A stretch of 64,000 nucleotides of DNA, taken from the NCBI GenBank assembly GCA_943840565.1, contig CALSUY010000001.1:310001-374000 (forward strand), in the 5' to 3' direction. Both the position numbers and the translations under genes were made by a program. The notes under the pieces were generated by a model. That model searched no databases. It was not told where the DNA came from and saw only the letters and a program-made list of their open reading frames with translations. This document shows positions 45,113-58,867 of this stretch, piece after piece. The DNA is from an uncultured Candidatus Actinomarinales bacterium. GTDB lineage: Bacteria > Actinomycetota > Acidimicrobiia > Actinomarinales > Actinomarinaceae. How positions within the stretch are numbered: the first letter of the stretch is position 1; every line of letters starts with the position of its first letter.

Positions 45113-46097
45113 AGTCAATTTAGATAAGATCTTTGCATCATTCATACTTAGCCTTGAAGACGTAGTAGATGTTTCTGAACTCACTCAAATAGAAAAAGAG
45201 TATTTAGGTAAAGGATCAGTTCTTTCTGAAGAAAGAGCAAAACTAGCATCTTTAAGTAATGATGATAAAAAGAAATATGGCTCACTATTAAAAGATTTTG
45301 CTAATAAGGTTTCTAAAAAATTAGAGAGTTTCAAAGTTGACTTTGAGAAATCTTATTTTACGGAAAAAGAAAAATCTGAAAATCCTGATATCTCTTTAGA
45401 TTGGTTTTCTAAAAAAGGTACAAGGAAACATATACTTACAAATGTAATGGAAGAGGTAGTAGACATTTTCGCTTCTCTTGGTTACACAGTAGCCCATGGC
45501 CCAGAAGCTGAAACATCCTGGCATAACTTTGATGCTCTTAATACTCCAGATTGGCATCCTGCTAGGTATGAATCTGATACCTTATATTTAGATAAAGATT
45601 TAAAAAATCTACTAAGGACTCAAACTAGTACCGTTCAAGTACGGCACATGCAAGATAACAAACCTCCTGTGTATATAGTTGCACCTGGAAGGGTTTATAG
45701 ATCAGATCAACTTGATGCAACGCACTCCCCAGTATTCCATCAAATCGAAGGTCTGGCTGTTGATGATGGTATTACATTTTCAGACTTGAAAGGGACCCTT
45801 GAGTATTTTGTAAAAGAATTTTTTGGAAAAAATGTACAGACTAAATTTATTCCACATTTTTTCCCCTTCACTGAACCATCTGCTGAAGTACTCGTTAGTT
45901 GGAAAGATGGAGAATGGTTAGAAATTTTAGGTTGTGGAATGGTTGACCCAAATGTATTTCAAAATGTAAAATACCCAAGTACCACTCAAGGTTTCGCATT
46001 CGGAGTAGGCGTAGAACGATTAGCTATGCTGAGATATGGAATTGACCATATTAAAAACTTTTATGAAAATGATTTGAGATTTTTGGAACAGTTTTAA
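45105..46097 (+). CDS. pheS: Phenylalanyl-tRNA synthetase alpha subunit
   Basis: PheS is the catalytic subunit of the (alpha-beta)2 enzyme. The 330 residues show an N-terminal coiled coil, then class II motif 1 (DIFASLGYTVAHGPEAETSW), motif 2 (VAPGRVYRSDQLDATHSPVF and HQIEGLAVD), and motif 3 (GFAFGVGVERLAMLRYGI then DHIKNF). The stop overlaps the ATG of pheT by one base. Confidence 0.98.
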   Translation: MAEVNLDKIFASFILSLEDVVDVSELTQIEKEYLGKGSVLSEERAKLASLSNDDKKKYGSLLKDFANKVSKKLESFKVDFEKSYFTEKEKSENPDISLDWFSKKGTRKHILTNVMEEVVDIFASLGYTVAHGPEAETSWHNFDALNTPDWHPARYESDTLYLDKDLKNLLRTQTSTVQVRHMQDNKPPVYIVAPGRVYRSDQLDATHSPVFHQIEGLAVDDGITFSDLKGTLEYFVKEFFGKNVQTKFIPHFFPFTEPSAEVLVSWKDGEWLEILGCGMVDPNVFQNVKYPSTTQGFAFGVGVERLAMLRYGIDHIKNFYENDLRFLEQF

Positions 46098-48457
46098 TGA
46101 AAGTACTTAAATCATGGTTGAATGATTGGGTTGATATAGACAAAATCAATGGTGATGAATTATCTTTAGCACTCGAAAGTCTTGGTTTCGAAATAGAATC
46201 AAGAATCGATATTAAACCTAACTATAAAAATATTGTTGTCGGTAAAGTACTTGAAATTTATCCTCATCCAAATGCTGATAAAGTTCGAGTAACAAAAGTT
46301 GATACAGGAAATAATGTCTTTGAAATAGTATGTGGTGCTTTCAACTTTGATGTTGGTGCTGTCGTTCCGGTAGCTTTACCTAAATCAGAAATCAAAGACT
46401 CTTTTTTAATCGATAAAAGAGATATTAGAGGTGTTGAGTCAAACGGCATGATATGTTCAGCAACAGAGTTAGATCTTTGGGAAGATAATTCCGGAATCTT
46501 GTTACTAGATGACGATGTTAAACCTGGTACTGATTTCTCTACTATTTATCCACAAAATGATATTGTATGGGAAATTGGTGTTACACCTAATAGGGGAGAC
46601 TGCATGTCTCATCTAGGTGTTGCTCGTGAACTTTCACATTATTTTAAAAAGCCACTTCTTGATAACTCATCACAACTAAACCCATCTATTGAAAGCATCC
46701 TTTCTTTAAGTAGTGGAACTATCAAGGAATGTAATACTTATGCAGGTATCGAAATTGAAAATATAAAAATTAAGGATTCAAACTTTAATACAAAGTATAG
46801 ACTTTCACAGGTTGGTACAAGGATAATTAATAATGTAGTTGATTACACCAATTATGTACTTTACGACATAGGACAACCACTCCATGCTTTTGATAGAGAT
46901 AAATTATTTGGCAAAATTTCGGTTAGGTATGCGAAACAAGATGAAACGTTATTAACTCTCGATAACCAAAATCGTCAATTATCTAAAAATGATCTTATTA
47001 TCACTGCTGATGATAAACCTATTGCTCTTGCAGGGGTAATGGGTGGACTTGAAACAGAAGTAACACAAGAAACAAACAATCTTTTAATTGAGAGTGCATA
47101 TTTCGATAAAGTATCAATAATGAACACATCGAGAAAACTTAATTTAATTTCAGATGCTTCTATTAGGTTTGAAAGAGGAATTGATCACCAATTTCAATTA
47201 CTGGGACTAAACCGATTCATAAACATATTTCAACAAGATCAACATATTACCTACTCTTCGCCTGTTGTAGATTCAAAGCAACAGTTTTCTATGGTTGATG
47301 TAAGTTTTAGTAGAAATGAAATATATAAAATATTGGGTATAAAACTAGAAAATGATTTTATTGAAAATATGCTTGAGTATTTAGGAATTAATTACACATT
47401 AACTGACAACGATATTGTATTTCAATCACCTAGTTGGCGTTATGATTTAGAAAGACCTATAGATTTAATTGAAGAATTCGCTAAACATTATGGTTTCAAT
47501 AATTTTGAGAGCACGTTACCAATTGGTAATAATAAAAATAATCTAGGTGAATATTGGCATCTCAAAAGGAGCCTCACCGATAAACTCATTGCAATGAATA
47601 TGTATGAGATACAGACACTTTCTTTTGTTTCACAAGAGATAAACCAAATTTTTACTCCTGAAAAAAAGAGTGTGGAAATAAACAATCCTATCGATCAAAC
47701 AAATAAGTTTTTGAGAACAAGCTTACACCCTTCATTAATTGAGGTGTATAAAAATAATATTGAACAGAACAATCAATCTGAAATGTTTTTTGAAATTAAC
47801 AATATATTTGATGCTGGAGAACATCAAAATTTTGATTCCATTCCCAATCAAATATATTCCTTATCAGCATTAATACCATCTAAATTAACGAATTCTGACA
47901 CGAGACAAGACCCTACTATTAATGATATATATTTTGCTAAACAAATTTTAATAGATTGTTTTGGCAAAATAGAATTAAAACAAATTCACAAACCTGGATT
48001 TCATCAAAACTTATCATTCCTTATATTAAAAAATAATAAAGTTATAGGACATCTTGGCCAACTAGCTTCACAATTAGAAAAGTCTTATGAACTAAATAAT
48101 TCCATATTCCTTTTTAGTATTGATCTAACCTCAATTAGTTCCGAAGATTTAATTAATATAATTTATTCCCCACTATCTCCGTATCCTTACGTAAAGTTTG
48201 ACTTATCTTTTATGGTTCCAGATGCATTTGCTGCAAGTGAATTAATACAGGAAGTTGAAAAATTCTTAATTAACAATGAAAATGTAATAACTATTTTTGA
48301 TGATTTCAAGAATGAGAAAAGTAGGAATTTAGGAATTAGAATAAATACGAGAAGTTATTCAAAAACTTATAGCGAAGAAGAGGTAACAGATATACTTAAT
48401 CAGGTAGTTGATGTGCTTGAAAATAAGTTCTCAATAAAACTAAATAAGGGAAACTAA
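46097..48457 (+). CDS. pheT: Phenylalanyl-tRNA synthetase beta subunit
   Basis: The 786-residue partner of PheS. Domains in order: a tRNA-binding OB fold (IVVGKVLEIYPHPNADKVRV near 48), a B3/B4 editing domain (GQPLHAFDRDKLFGKISVRY and PIALAGVMGGLETEVT), the B5 DNA-binding-like domain (RFERGIDHQ nearby), the catalytic-like domain (LRTSLHPSLIEVYKNN) and the ferredoxin-like anticodon-binding domain at the end (YPYVKFDLSFMVP). Length is normal. It is followed at once by mpg. Confidence 0.98.
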   Translation: MKVLKSWLNDWVDIDKINGDELSLALESLGFEIESRIDIKPNYKNIVVGKVLEIYPHPNADKVRVTKVDTGNNVFEIVCGAFNFDVGAVVPVALPKSEIKDSFLIDKRDIRGVESNGMICSATELDLWEDNSGILLLDDDVKPGTDFSTIYPQNDIVWEIGVTPNRGDCMSHLGVARELSHYFKKPLLDNSSQLNPSIESILSLSSGTIKECNTYAGIEIENIKIKDSNFNTKYRLSQVGTRIINNVVDYTNYVLYDIGQPLHAFDRDKLFGKISVRYAKQDETLLTLDNQNRQLSKNDLIITADDKPIALAGVMGGLETEVTQETNNLLIESAYFDKVSIMNTSRKLNLISDASIRFERGIDHQFQLLGLNRFINIFQQDQHITYSSPVVDSKQQFSMVDVSFSRNEIYKILGIKLENDFIENMLEYLGINYTLTDNDIVFQSPSWRYDLERPIDLIEEFAKHYGFNNFESTLPIGNNKNNLGEYWHLKRSLTDKLIAMNMYEIQTLSFVSQEINQIFTPEKKSVEINNPIDQTNKFLRTSLHPSLIEVYKNNIEQNNQSEMFFEINNIFDAGEHQNFDSIPNQIYSLSALIPSKLTNSDTRQDPTINDIYFAKQILIDCFGKIELKQIHKPGFHQNLSFLILKNNKVIGHLGQLASQLEKSYELNNSIFLFSIDLTSISSEDLINIIYSPLSPYPYVKFDLSFMVPDAFAASELIQEVEKFLINNENVITIFDDFKNEKSRNLGIRINTRSYSKTYSEEEVTDILNQVVDVLENKFSIKLNKGN

Positions 48458-49036
48458 ATGGTCGAAACAACTGGTTTAAACAACAGAGTTTACCAAATGC
48501 TTTCTCAGAAGTCATCAAAAGTTGCAGTTGATATTCTTGGTATGAGACTTTCAACTAATTATAAAAGTAAATTTACTGAAATTATGATCACTGAAACAGA
48601 AGCTTTTGGTCGACAAAAAACAGATCCAATGTCACTCGTTAATATGTTTAACAGAAAATTTCCTGAATCTTTACCAAAGGGTCCACCTCATATTCTTGTA
48701 CTCAAATCATATGGAGAGAACAGAAGTTTGTATTTATTAACTTCTAAAAAAGGTTCGTGTGAAGCAGTATTAATACGTTCAGGTGAAGTACTTTTGGGTA
48801 AAAGTTACGTTGAGTCGAGACGAAAAGTTAAAATGAAAACTAACAAAGTGACAGGTCCTGGAAATATAACTAAAGGACTCGGTATAGATTTAGTCAATGA
48901 TGGCGAAGATTTATTTTTTGGGTCCCTCAATCTAGCTCCTCGTATACATCCGGTTGATAGAGCTATTGCTACTCAAAGAAAAAACGCAAAACCTAAAGAT
49001 AAAAATCTTTGGCGATATTCTTTGGTGCAAAAATGA
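48458..49036 (+). CDS. 3-methyladenine DNA glycosylase (AAG/Mpg family)
   Basis: The 192-residue protein excises alkylated purines. Key family motifs are ILGMRLS (usual LLGk.L), ITETEAF with the catalytic Glu near residue 48 (usual IvEtEAY) and GPGNITKGLGI (usual GPGkL..AlGI). The middle section that usually contains hAs.G.T.RN..MF is strongly altered, though MSLVNMFNRKFPESLPKGPP may be its remnant. In mycobacteria the same gene also precedes tyrS. Start ATG follows pheT immediately. Activity is plausible, not certain. Confidence 0.82.
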   Translation: MVETTGLNNRVYQMLSQKSSKVAVDILGMRLSTNYKSKFTEIMITETEAFGRQKTDPMSLVNMFNRKFPESLPKGPPHILVLKSYGENRSLYLLTSKKGSCEAVLIRSGEVLLGKSYVESRRKVKMKTNKVTGPGNITKGLGIDLVNDGEDLFFGSLNLAPRIHPVDRAIATQRKNAKPKDKNLWRYSLVQK

Positions 49037-50208
49037 AATATATTGAAGACAGATCTTCTGTAATTAATCCACTTGCTGATTATGAAGATTTACTTAAATC
49101 TAAAAAGAAACTAAGAGTTAAGCTAGGTGTCGATCCAACAGCTCCAGATGTAACACTAGGTTGGTATGCCATTTTAAGAGCATTAAGAAAATTCCAAGAA
49201 TATGGTCACACTGCAGTATTGATACTAGGTGAATTTACTGCACAAGTCGGTGACCCATCTGGAAAATCAGAAACACGATCTGTTTTAGAGGAAAATGAAA
49301 TTGATATAAATGCAAAAGGCGTACTACCAATAATTAAATCAATTCTACATTCTGATAACCTTGAAATAGTTTCTAATAAGGAATGGCTTTCTAAATTAAC
49401 TATTTCAGAAATGATGAACCTTGCGTCTTCAACAACACTTGCACAAATGTTAGAGCGTGAAGATTTTTCAAAAAGATACGATTCTAAAAATCCAATATCC
49501 CTACTTGAATTCTTTTATCCGTTATTTCAAGGTTATGATTCAGTAGCTGTTAAAGCAGACATCGAAATTGGTGGCAATGATCAACTCTGGAATCTTATGT
49601 TAGGCAGGGAGATACAAAAGTTTTATAATATCAGTCCCCAAGTTGCTATTACATTCCCACTTTTAGTTGGAACCGATGGTAAGAAAAAAATGTCTCAGTC
49701 TTTGAATAATTATATTTCAGTAACTGAATCAGCAAATAATATTTATGGGAAAATTATGAGTATTCCTGATGAAGTCATGTGGGATTATTTTCTAATGCTT
49801 TCAGATTTAGAATTAGACGAAATCGAAGAAACTAGATCTCTTGTTGCAGACGAAAAAATGAATCCATTTGATGTTAAGAAAAGCCTTGGAAAAATTATAA
49901 CTAATGAACTCTACGATGAAACTCTCTCTACTCAAGCTGAGCAAAGTTTTAATGATATAACTATTAATAAAAATATCCCAGATGTAATTCCAGATGCATA
50001 CATATCTGATGGGGAAGTACACTTACCGAATTTATTAACAGAAAATGATATTACTAGCTCCAATTCTGAAGCTCGACGTATTATTGCCTCAGGTGGTTTT
50101 AAAATTGACAATGTTAAATATATTGAATTGGACATATCAGCCGCACAATTAGATGGAAAAATCCTACAGATTGGTAAAAGAAAATTTTTAAGAATAAATA
50201 AAAAATAA
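49033..50208 (+). CDS. tyrS: Tyrosyl-tRNA synthetase
   Basis: The start ATG 49033 (391 residues) overlaps the mpg stop. The class I fold begins GVDPTAPDVTLGW near 32-44, where the usual HIGH-type motif HLGH is read as TLGW. Further on are EFTAQVGDPSGKSETR, the tyrosine site EFFYPLFQGYDSVAVKADIE and GGNDQLWNL, and the second signature DGKKKMSQSLNNYI (KMSKS-like). The C-terminus has an S4 RNA-binding domain (SNSEARRIIASGGFKIDNVK). This is the TyrZ-like type. It is the last gene before the rRNA operon. Confidence 0.95.
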   Translation: MKYIEDRSSVINPLADYEDLLKSKKKLRVKLGVDPTAPDVTLGWYAILRALRKFQEYGHTAVLILGEFTAQVGDPSGKSETRSVLEENEIDINAKGVLPIIKSILHSDNLEIVSNKEWLSKLTISEMMNLASSTTLAQMLEREDFSKRYDSKNPISLLEFFYPLFQGYDSVAVKADIEIGGNDQLWNLMLGREIQKFYNISPQVAITFPLLVGTDGKKKMSQSLNNYISVTESANNIYGKIMSIPDEVMWDYFLMLSDLELDEIEETRSLVADEKMNPFDVKKSLGKIITNELYDETLSTQAEQSFNDITINKNIPDVIPDAYISDGEVHLPNLLTENDITSSNSEARRIIASGGFKIDNVKYIELDISAAQLDGKILQIGKRKFLRINKK

Positions 50209-50251
50209 TACCCTCTTTAAACAAGAAGGTGTTACTCTTAAATTACGAAAT

Positions 50252-50269
50252 TTGGCTTTTTGACAACTG
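50252..50269 (+). promoter_or_regulatory. boxA-like antitermination element before 16S
   Basis: TTGGCTTTTTGACAACTG matches TTGGCTTTTTGAAAATTG in the 16S-23S spacer (52074-52091) at 16 of 18 bases, and both resemble the Gram-positive boxA (TGxTCTTTGAAAACT). Two copies before 16S and before 23S are the usual layout for Nus-dependent antitermination. Confidence 0.6.
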
Positions 50270-50323
50270 AGTAGAGTATGAACGCCGGTAGTGCAGAATT
50301 AATTTTCTAGCACTCTTTTTTTG

Positions 50324-50346
50324 TCAACTTTTAAGTTAAAAGTTGA
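50324..50346 (+). repeat. Perfect 11-base inverted repeat in the rRNA leader
   Basis: TCAACTTTTAA and TTAAAAGTTGA are exact reverse complements around a single central G. The centre is too tight for an RNA hairpin of full length, so a DNA operator for a dimeric protein is a better guess. It lies about 95 bases before 16S. Confidence 0.6.
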
Positions 50347-50441
50347 TGGCTAGTTCTTTTTATTAAGAGTTAGTGATGGTTTAAAAACCATAATATGGGA
50401 TAAAACCCATGTTGATTCTTTGGTCAGATTAAAATTCAAAG

Positions 50442-55183
<4,742 letters not shown>

Positions 55184-55231
55184 GAATACTGAACAAGAAC
55201 GCTTGCTATAGAATTTTTAAGAAGTTGATTA

Positions 55232-55348
<117 letters not shown>

Positions 55349-55361
55349 TTTTATTGAAGAG

Positions 55362-55384
55362 CCCCTAGGAAACTAGGGGTTTTT
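55362..55384 (+). terminator. rRNA operon terminator
   Basis: CCCCTAG and CTAGGGG form a perfect seven-pair stem with a GAAA tetraloop, followed by five T residues. It lies 14 bases after 5S and clearly ends the rRNA operon. Confidence 0.93.
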
Positions 55385-55416
55385 CTTTATATTTAGAAAT
55401 AATCTATAATCTGTTT

Positions 55417-55821
55417 ATGAAAAATATTGATTACAATAAATTTCTTAGGTTTTCTATGATTTTTGCAATCGTTGGCTTGGCAGCTTTATTTATCATAGTT
55501 AACTTCTCAAGAACTTTCGCTTATGAGTTTTACGATTTGTTTCCTGGAATGAATCATGGCAGTAGTAATTTTATAACTTATCCAAGTGTTCTGTATCTAT
55601 ATGCAATTTATATTTGTTTTATGTATTTAGGTTCAAATGATTTGAAATACATTGATACGTTTATAGTACTTTCTATTTTTATATCTAGTATGAGGATTAT
55701 CTCGATTATTGCTGATGGTTTGTCCGTTACGCCCTTTACAGTACTTGCGTACCCACCAGAATTTCTTGCTGCTCCAGTTCTTTTCTTTATAAAGAAAATG
55801 ATCCAAAATCAATCTAAATAG
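55417..55821 (+). CDS. Small four-helix membrane protein (DUF4345-like)
   Basis: The 134 residues contain about four hydrophobic segments (FLRFSMIFAIVGLAALFIIV, VLYLYAIYICFMYLG, FIVLSIFISSMRIISIIADG and PPEFLAAPVLFFIKKM). The spacing and the conserved R/D-G in IRIISIIADGLS resemble DUF4345, a family of unknown role, but I make this match by eye. It stands alone after the rRNA terminator and overlaps the end of the convergent MBL gene by eight bases. Confidence 0.55.
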   Translation: MKNIDYNKFLRFSMIFAIVGLAALFIIVNFSRTFAYEFYDLFPGMNHGSSNFITYPSVLYLYAIYICFMYLGSNDLKYIDTFIVLSIFISSMRIISIIADGLSVTPFTVLAYPPEFLAAPVLFFIKKMIQNQSK

Positions 55822-56722
55822 AACTATTCCTTAAACCCCAAATCTGCATTTCAAAATTAGAGTTTTGCATGTAGTTTGAAATAGTTTGATTATCAATTTT
55901 TAATGCTTTATAATTTTGTGTTACCCATTCTTGTAATTTTTTAGCAGCTTCCTGATTAGAAAGTTCAGGTATGTCTTTAACAAAATTAACCCATTTATCA
56001 ATACTATTAATCGCATCATCAATTAACTTATAAGGGTTTTCATGAATTCCAAAGTGAGCGATACCAATGTAATTAAGTTCAAGTTTGCTTATGTCTTCAA
56101 GTGTTTTAATTAGTACATCTCTATTGAAATCAGGCGGTGGGAGATTTGGTTGTACAAAGTCACCATGTGGATAAATTAACCCAAGAGTATCACCCATAAA
56201 TATAGTTTTTGATAATGAATCATAAAAACTAAAGTGATGCTTTGCGTGACCAGGACTGTAAATAGAGGATAGTTTTCTATTATTTCCTAAATCAAAATTA
56301 AAACCATCATTAAGTATTTTTATATTTTCAATAGGAGTCGGTTTAATCTTGCCCCAGTTTTCTGTCAACCAATCCTCTGTATAAATTGCAGCTACCGCAT
56401 TCCATAATTTTTCAGGGTTTGGAAGATGTTTTAATCCAAGTTCATGAATGTATACAAAATGATTTTTATATTTTTCTACCACATGACCAATACCTCCTAC
56501 GTGGTCAAGGTGCAGATGTGTTATTGCCGACCTGTTTACATTTTCTATCCCTAGGCTATTTAATGCTGAGACCAGATAAGGAAAAGAGTTAGATGGACCT
56601 ACTTCAATGAGTATAGGATCAGATGAGTCTATGTAGTAACATGACATCCTCCCAGGTTTGTCTTCCATGAGTACATCAATTTGGTAGACGCTATCGTTAA
56701 ATTTTGTTATTTCAGGTTGCAT
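55814..56722 (-). CDS. MBL-fold metallohydrolase
   Basis: The 302-residue protein has the metallo-beta-lactamase fold with the metal motif ITHLHLDHVGGIGHV (HxHxDH) near residue 64, a second histidine in SPGHAKHHFSFYD near 155, the aspartate in IFMGDTLGLIY near 173 and a final histidine in GIAHFGIHENPYKL. Binuclear metal hydrolysis is likely. The substrate cannot be deduced. It is divergent from the gamma-glutamyltransferase homologue across a 44-base gap. Confidence 0.9.
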   Translation of the reverse strand: MQPEITKFNDSVYQIDVLMEDKPGRMSCYYIDSSDPILIEVGPSNSFPYLVSALNSLGIENVNRSAITHLHLDHVGGIGHVVEKYKNHFVYIHELGLKHLPNPEKLWNAVAAIYTEDWLTENWGKIKPTPIENIKILNDGFNFDLGNNRKLSSIYSPGHAKHHFSFYDSLSKTIFMGDTLGLIYPHGDFVQPNLPPPDFNRDVLIKTLEDISKLELNYIGIAHFGIHENPYKLIDDAINSIDKWVNFVKDIPELSNQEAAKKLQEWVTQNYKALKIDNQTISNYMQNSNFEMQIWGLRNSSI

Positions 56723-56766
56723 ATATATATTTTTGCATATCAGTTCTATAAACTACAATTGTTTGT

Positions 56767-58203
56767 GTGAAAGTTTCATTATCATCTACATCGCTTTACT
56801 CCATTCAAGCTGCTGAATCAATTAAAGACTTATCACCAAATGCAGCAGATGTAATGGTAACTAGTGTGATAACCTCTATGGTTACTGATCTAGGAGTTGT
56901 TTCACCTACAGCTGGTGGGTTGCTTACTTACTATGATGGTGGAAATGGCAGTACTAATACTGTTGATGGATATTTTGTTTCTCCAAAAAATTTTAATGGT
57001 AATGATCATGAGGAACATAAAATCTCAATGTCATATGGTGGTTACGTCGAAACTTGTAAAGGGGGCAATACGTTTGCAATTCCAGGGATTTATAAAATTC
57101 TAGAACTAATCCATACAAGATTTGGCAGTATCCCACTTGAAAAACTTTTTGAATACCCAATTGAATTAGCTAAAAATGGATTTTTGTTACCTCAGCCATC
57201 TAAAGATTACTTAATTCATTCACTTGAGCCATTGTTTATGTGGCATCCTACATCCAAAAGTACACTGCAAAGTGTATTTAACGATTTAGAGAATGGGGTA
57301 GTGGTTCTATCAAAATTATCCGATAGCCTCAGCCATATGGCGAATGAAGGTTTTAGTGATTTTTATTATGGAGACATTAGTAAAGAAATTATATCTACGG
57401 TACAAAAAGAGGGTGGTCATGCCACTGTGGATGATTTTGTTAACTATGGGTTAATTGAGAACAGTAAATTTACTACAGAATTTCGTGGGTTGGAGCTAAC
57501 TGGTCATGCTGGACCCTCTATAGGGGGACTAATGGTCTTGAAATACTTACATGCACTTGCTGGTGATGAAATAAAGATTAAAGAAAACCTAATGCAAGTA
57601 TATGAAGATAGAAAAAATTATTATGAGTTCTTTGGAAATAGAACTACGTTTATAGATAATGAAATATCCAAAATATCACAATCTAGTTCTACAATTCAAG
57701 TCAACACATCGGATGAATTAAATAATCATTTCTCACTAACCTTTTCAAGTGGATACGGTTCTGGTGTTCAATGTTCGGAGACAGGTATGTTTCTTAATAA
57801 TTCACTTGGTGAAATTGAACTTAATCCACAGGGGTTTTTAGGAGAAACATCTGGAGACCGATTAATCTCAAATATGAGCCCTTTAGTTATTAAGAATCAC
57901 AAAGGTATATTCACAATCGGTTCACCAGGCGCTGATAGAATTAGTTCGGCACTAGCACAGGTCTTATATGACTATTCACTAAAAGCTGATTGGGTTAAAG
58001 CAATTGAAAAACCTCGGTTCCACGTAAATATTGATGGCACTATTCGTTGCGAACCAGATACATATTTTTCATTCCCAGAGCAAATAACTACTAATAAAAA
58101 TGATATGTATTTTGGCGGTGTTTGTGTTACCGGTTTAGAGGAACAACTATTCGCTAAAGGTGATCCTCGTAGGGGAGATTCGGCATGGACAAATGTTAAA
58201 TAG
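56767..58203 (+). CDS. Gamma-glutamyltransferase family protein with altered nucleophile site
   Basis: The 478-residue protein follows the GGT family along its length: SIQAAESIKDLSPNAADVMV, VVSPTAGGLLTYYDGGNGST, GGNTFAIPGIYKILELIHTR (usual g..vaVPG...gl), and FGSIPLEKLFEYPIELAKNG. In active enzymes the chain is cut before a threonine in (T)THFSv.D..GNavs. Here the same place reads DELNNHFSLTFSSGYGSGVQ, with Asn where the nucleophile Thr should be and a shortened loop. GMFLNNSLGEIELNPQG follows normally. Autocleavage and transferase activity are therefore doubtful. No signal peptide is seen. Start GTG 56767. Confidence 0.88.
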   Translation: MKVSLSSTSLYSIQAAESIKDLSPNAADVMVTSVITSMVTDLGVVSPTAGGLLTYYDGGNGSTNTVDGYFVSPKNFNGNDHEEHKISMSYGGYVETCKGGNTFAIPGIYKILELIHTRFGSIPLEKLFEYPIELAKNGFLLPQPSKDYLIHSLEPLFMWHPTSKSTLQSVFNDLENGVVVLSKLSDSLSHMANEGFSDFYYGDISKEIISTVQKEGGHATVDDFVNYGLIENSKFTTEFRGLELTGHAGPSIGGLMVLKYLHALAGDEIKIKENLMQVYEDRKNYYEFFGNRTTFIDNEISKISQSSSTIQVNTSDELNNHFSLTFSSGYGSGVQCSETGMFLNNSLGEIELNPQGFLGETSGDRLISNMSPLVIKNHKGIFTIGSPGADRISSALAQVLYDYSLKADWVKAIEKPRFHVNIDGTIRCEPDTYFSFPEQITTNKNDMYFGGVCVTGLEEQLFAKGDPRRGDSAWTNVK

Positions 58204-58867
58204 ACTAAATAATCTACCAAATAAATATCTTTTTTATTTTGGTCTAATTTTTGTTTTTATATTTATATCACTGTCATATTGGCAGTTCACAAGCTACCTG
58301 GAAGAAAGAGAACTATCTGCTCAAATATCGTATCCACAAGAACCTACAGAAGTATTAATATCACAAATAAATATTAGTAATGAATTTTCACTGATTACCA
58401 CACAGGGGAAACTTCAGTTTGTAAAGTCATGGTTATTAAGGTCTAGAGTAAATAATGGTGTAAGTGGATACCATGTAATAACAATTTTTAAAAATGATAT
58501 GAATGAGCATATTTTAATAAACAGAGGGTGGGTTCCTCTCTCTGCTTATGTTGATAATTACAATTTAGATACTGAAATGTCATTTACTGGAATGTTATAT
58601 ACATACGATGAAATACCAAGATTTGGTCAGGAGGACATACCTGGATCTGAATATATTTTTAGAATCGATAAAATATTTCTTCAAAATGAAACTGAAGTAA
58701 TACTTCCAAATTACTATCTACAATTATCACAAAATTGTGGATCTGAAATAACATGTATCGATACCTTAGATCAATACCAAGCACCTCACCTTGGATATGC
58801 ATTTCAGTGGATATTTTTTGCTATATGTTTAGCGGTTGTTGTTTTGAGGAAGAATAAACTCATATGA
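58193..58867 (+). CDS. SURF1-like cytochrome oxidase biogenesis protein
   Basis: Members help insert heme or assemble cytochrome c oxidase. ATG 58193 (224 residues) overlaps the previous gene's end. The N-terminal helix (YLFYFGLIFVFIFISLSYWQ) is followed by the SURF1 conserved stretches NNGVSGYHVITIFKND (usual ..g.pG..vltPl), HILINRGWVPLSAY (usual vlVnRGWvp) and a C-terminal helix after HLGYAFQWIFFAICLAVVVL (usual Hl.YA.qWf.fa). No oxidase genes are in the window. Confidence 0.9.
   Translation: MLNRLNNLPNKYLFYFGLIFVFIFISLSYWQFTSYLEERELSAQISYPQEPTEVLISQINISNEFSLITTQGKLQFVKSWLLRSRVNNGVSGYHVITIFKNDMNEHILINRGWVPLSAYVDNYNLDTEMSFTGMLYTYDEIPRFGQEDIPGSEYIFRIDKIFLQNETEVILPNYYLQLSQNCGSEITCIDTLDQYQAPHLGYAFQWIFFAICLAVVVLRKNKLI

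Larger units (their letters stand above)
50209..50441 (+). promoter_or_regulatory. Leader region of the rRNA operon
   Basis: The 233 bases between tyrS and 16S contain no ORF. They hold a weak interrupted hairpin just after tyrS (ACCCTCTT / AAGAAGGT), a boxA-like element at 50252-50269, a second CACTCTTTTTTT tract, a perfect palindrome at 50324-50346 and several short stems (GGTTTAAAAACC, ATGGGATAAAACCCAT). The rRNA promoter must lie here but I cannot place it with confidence. Confidence 0.55.

Noticed and set aside
50255-50284. TTGACA (50260) with TATGAA (50278) as the rRNA promoter
   Set aside because: The spacer is far too short (about 12 bases), and the same sequence block recurs in the 16S-23S spacer, so it is better read as a boxA-like element.
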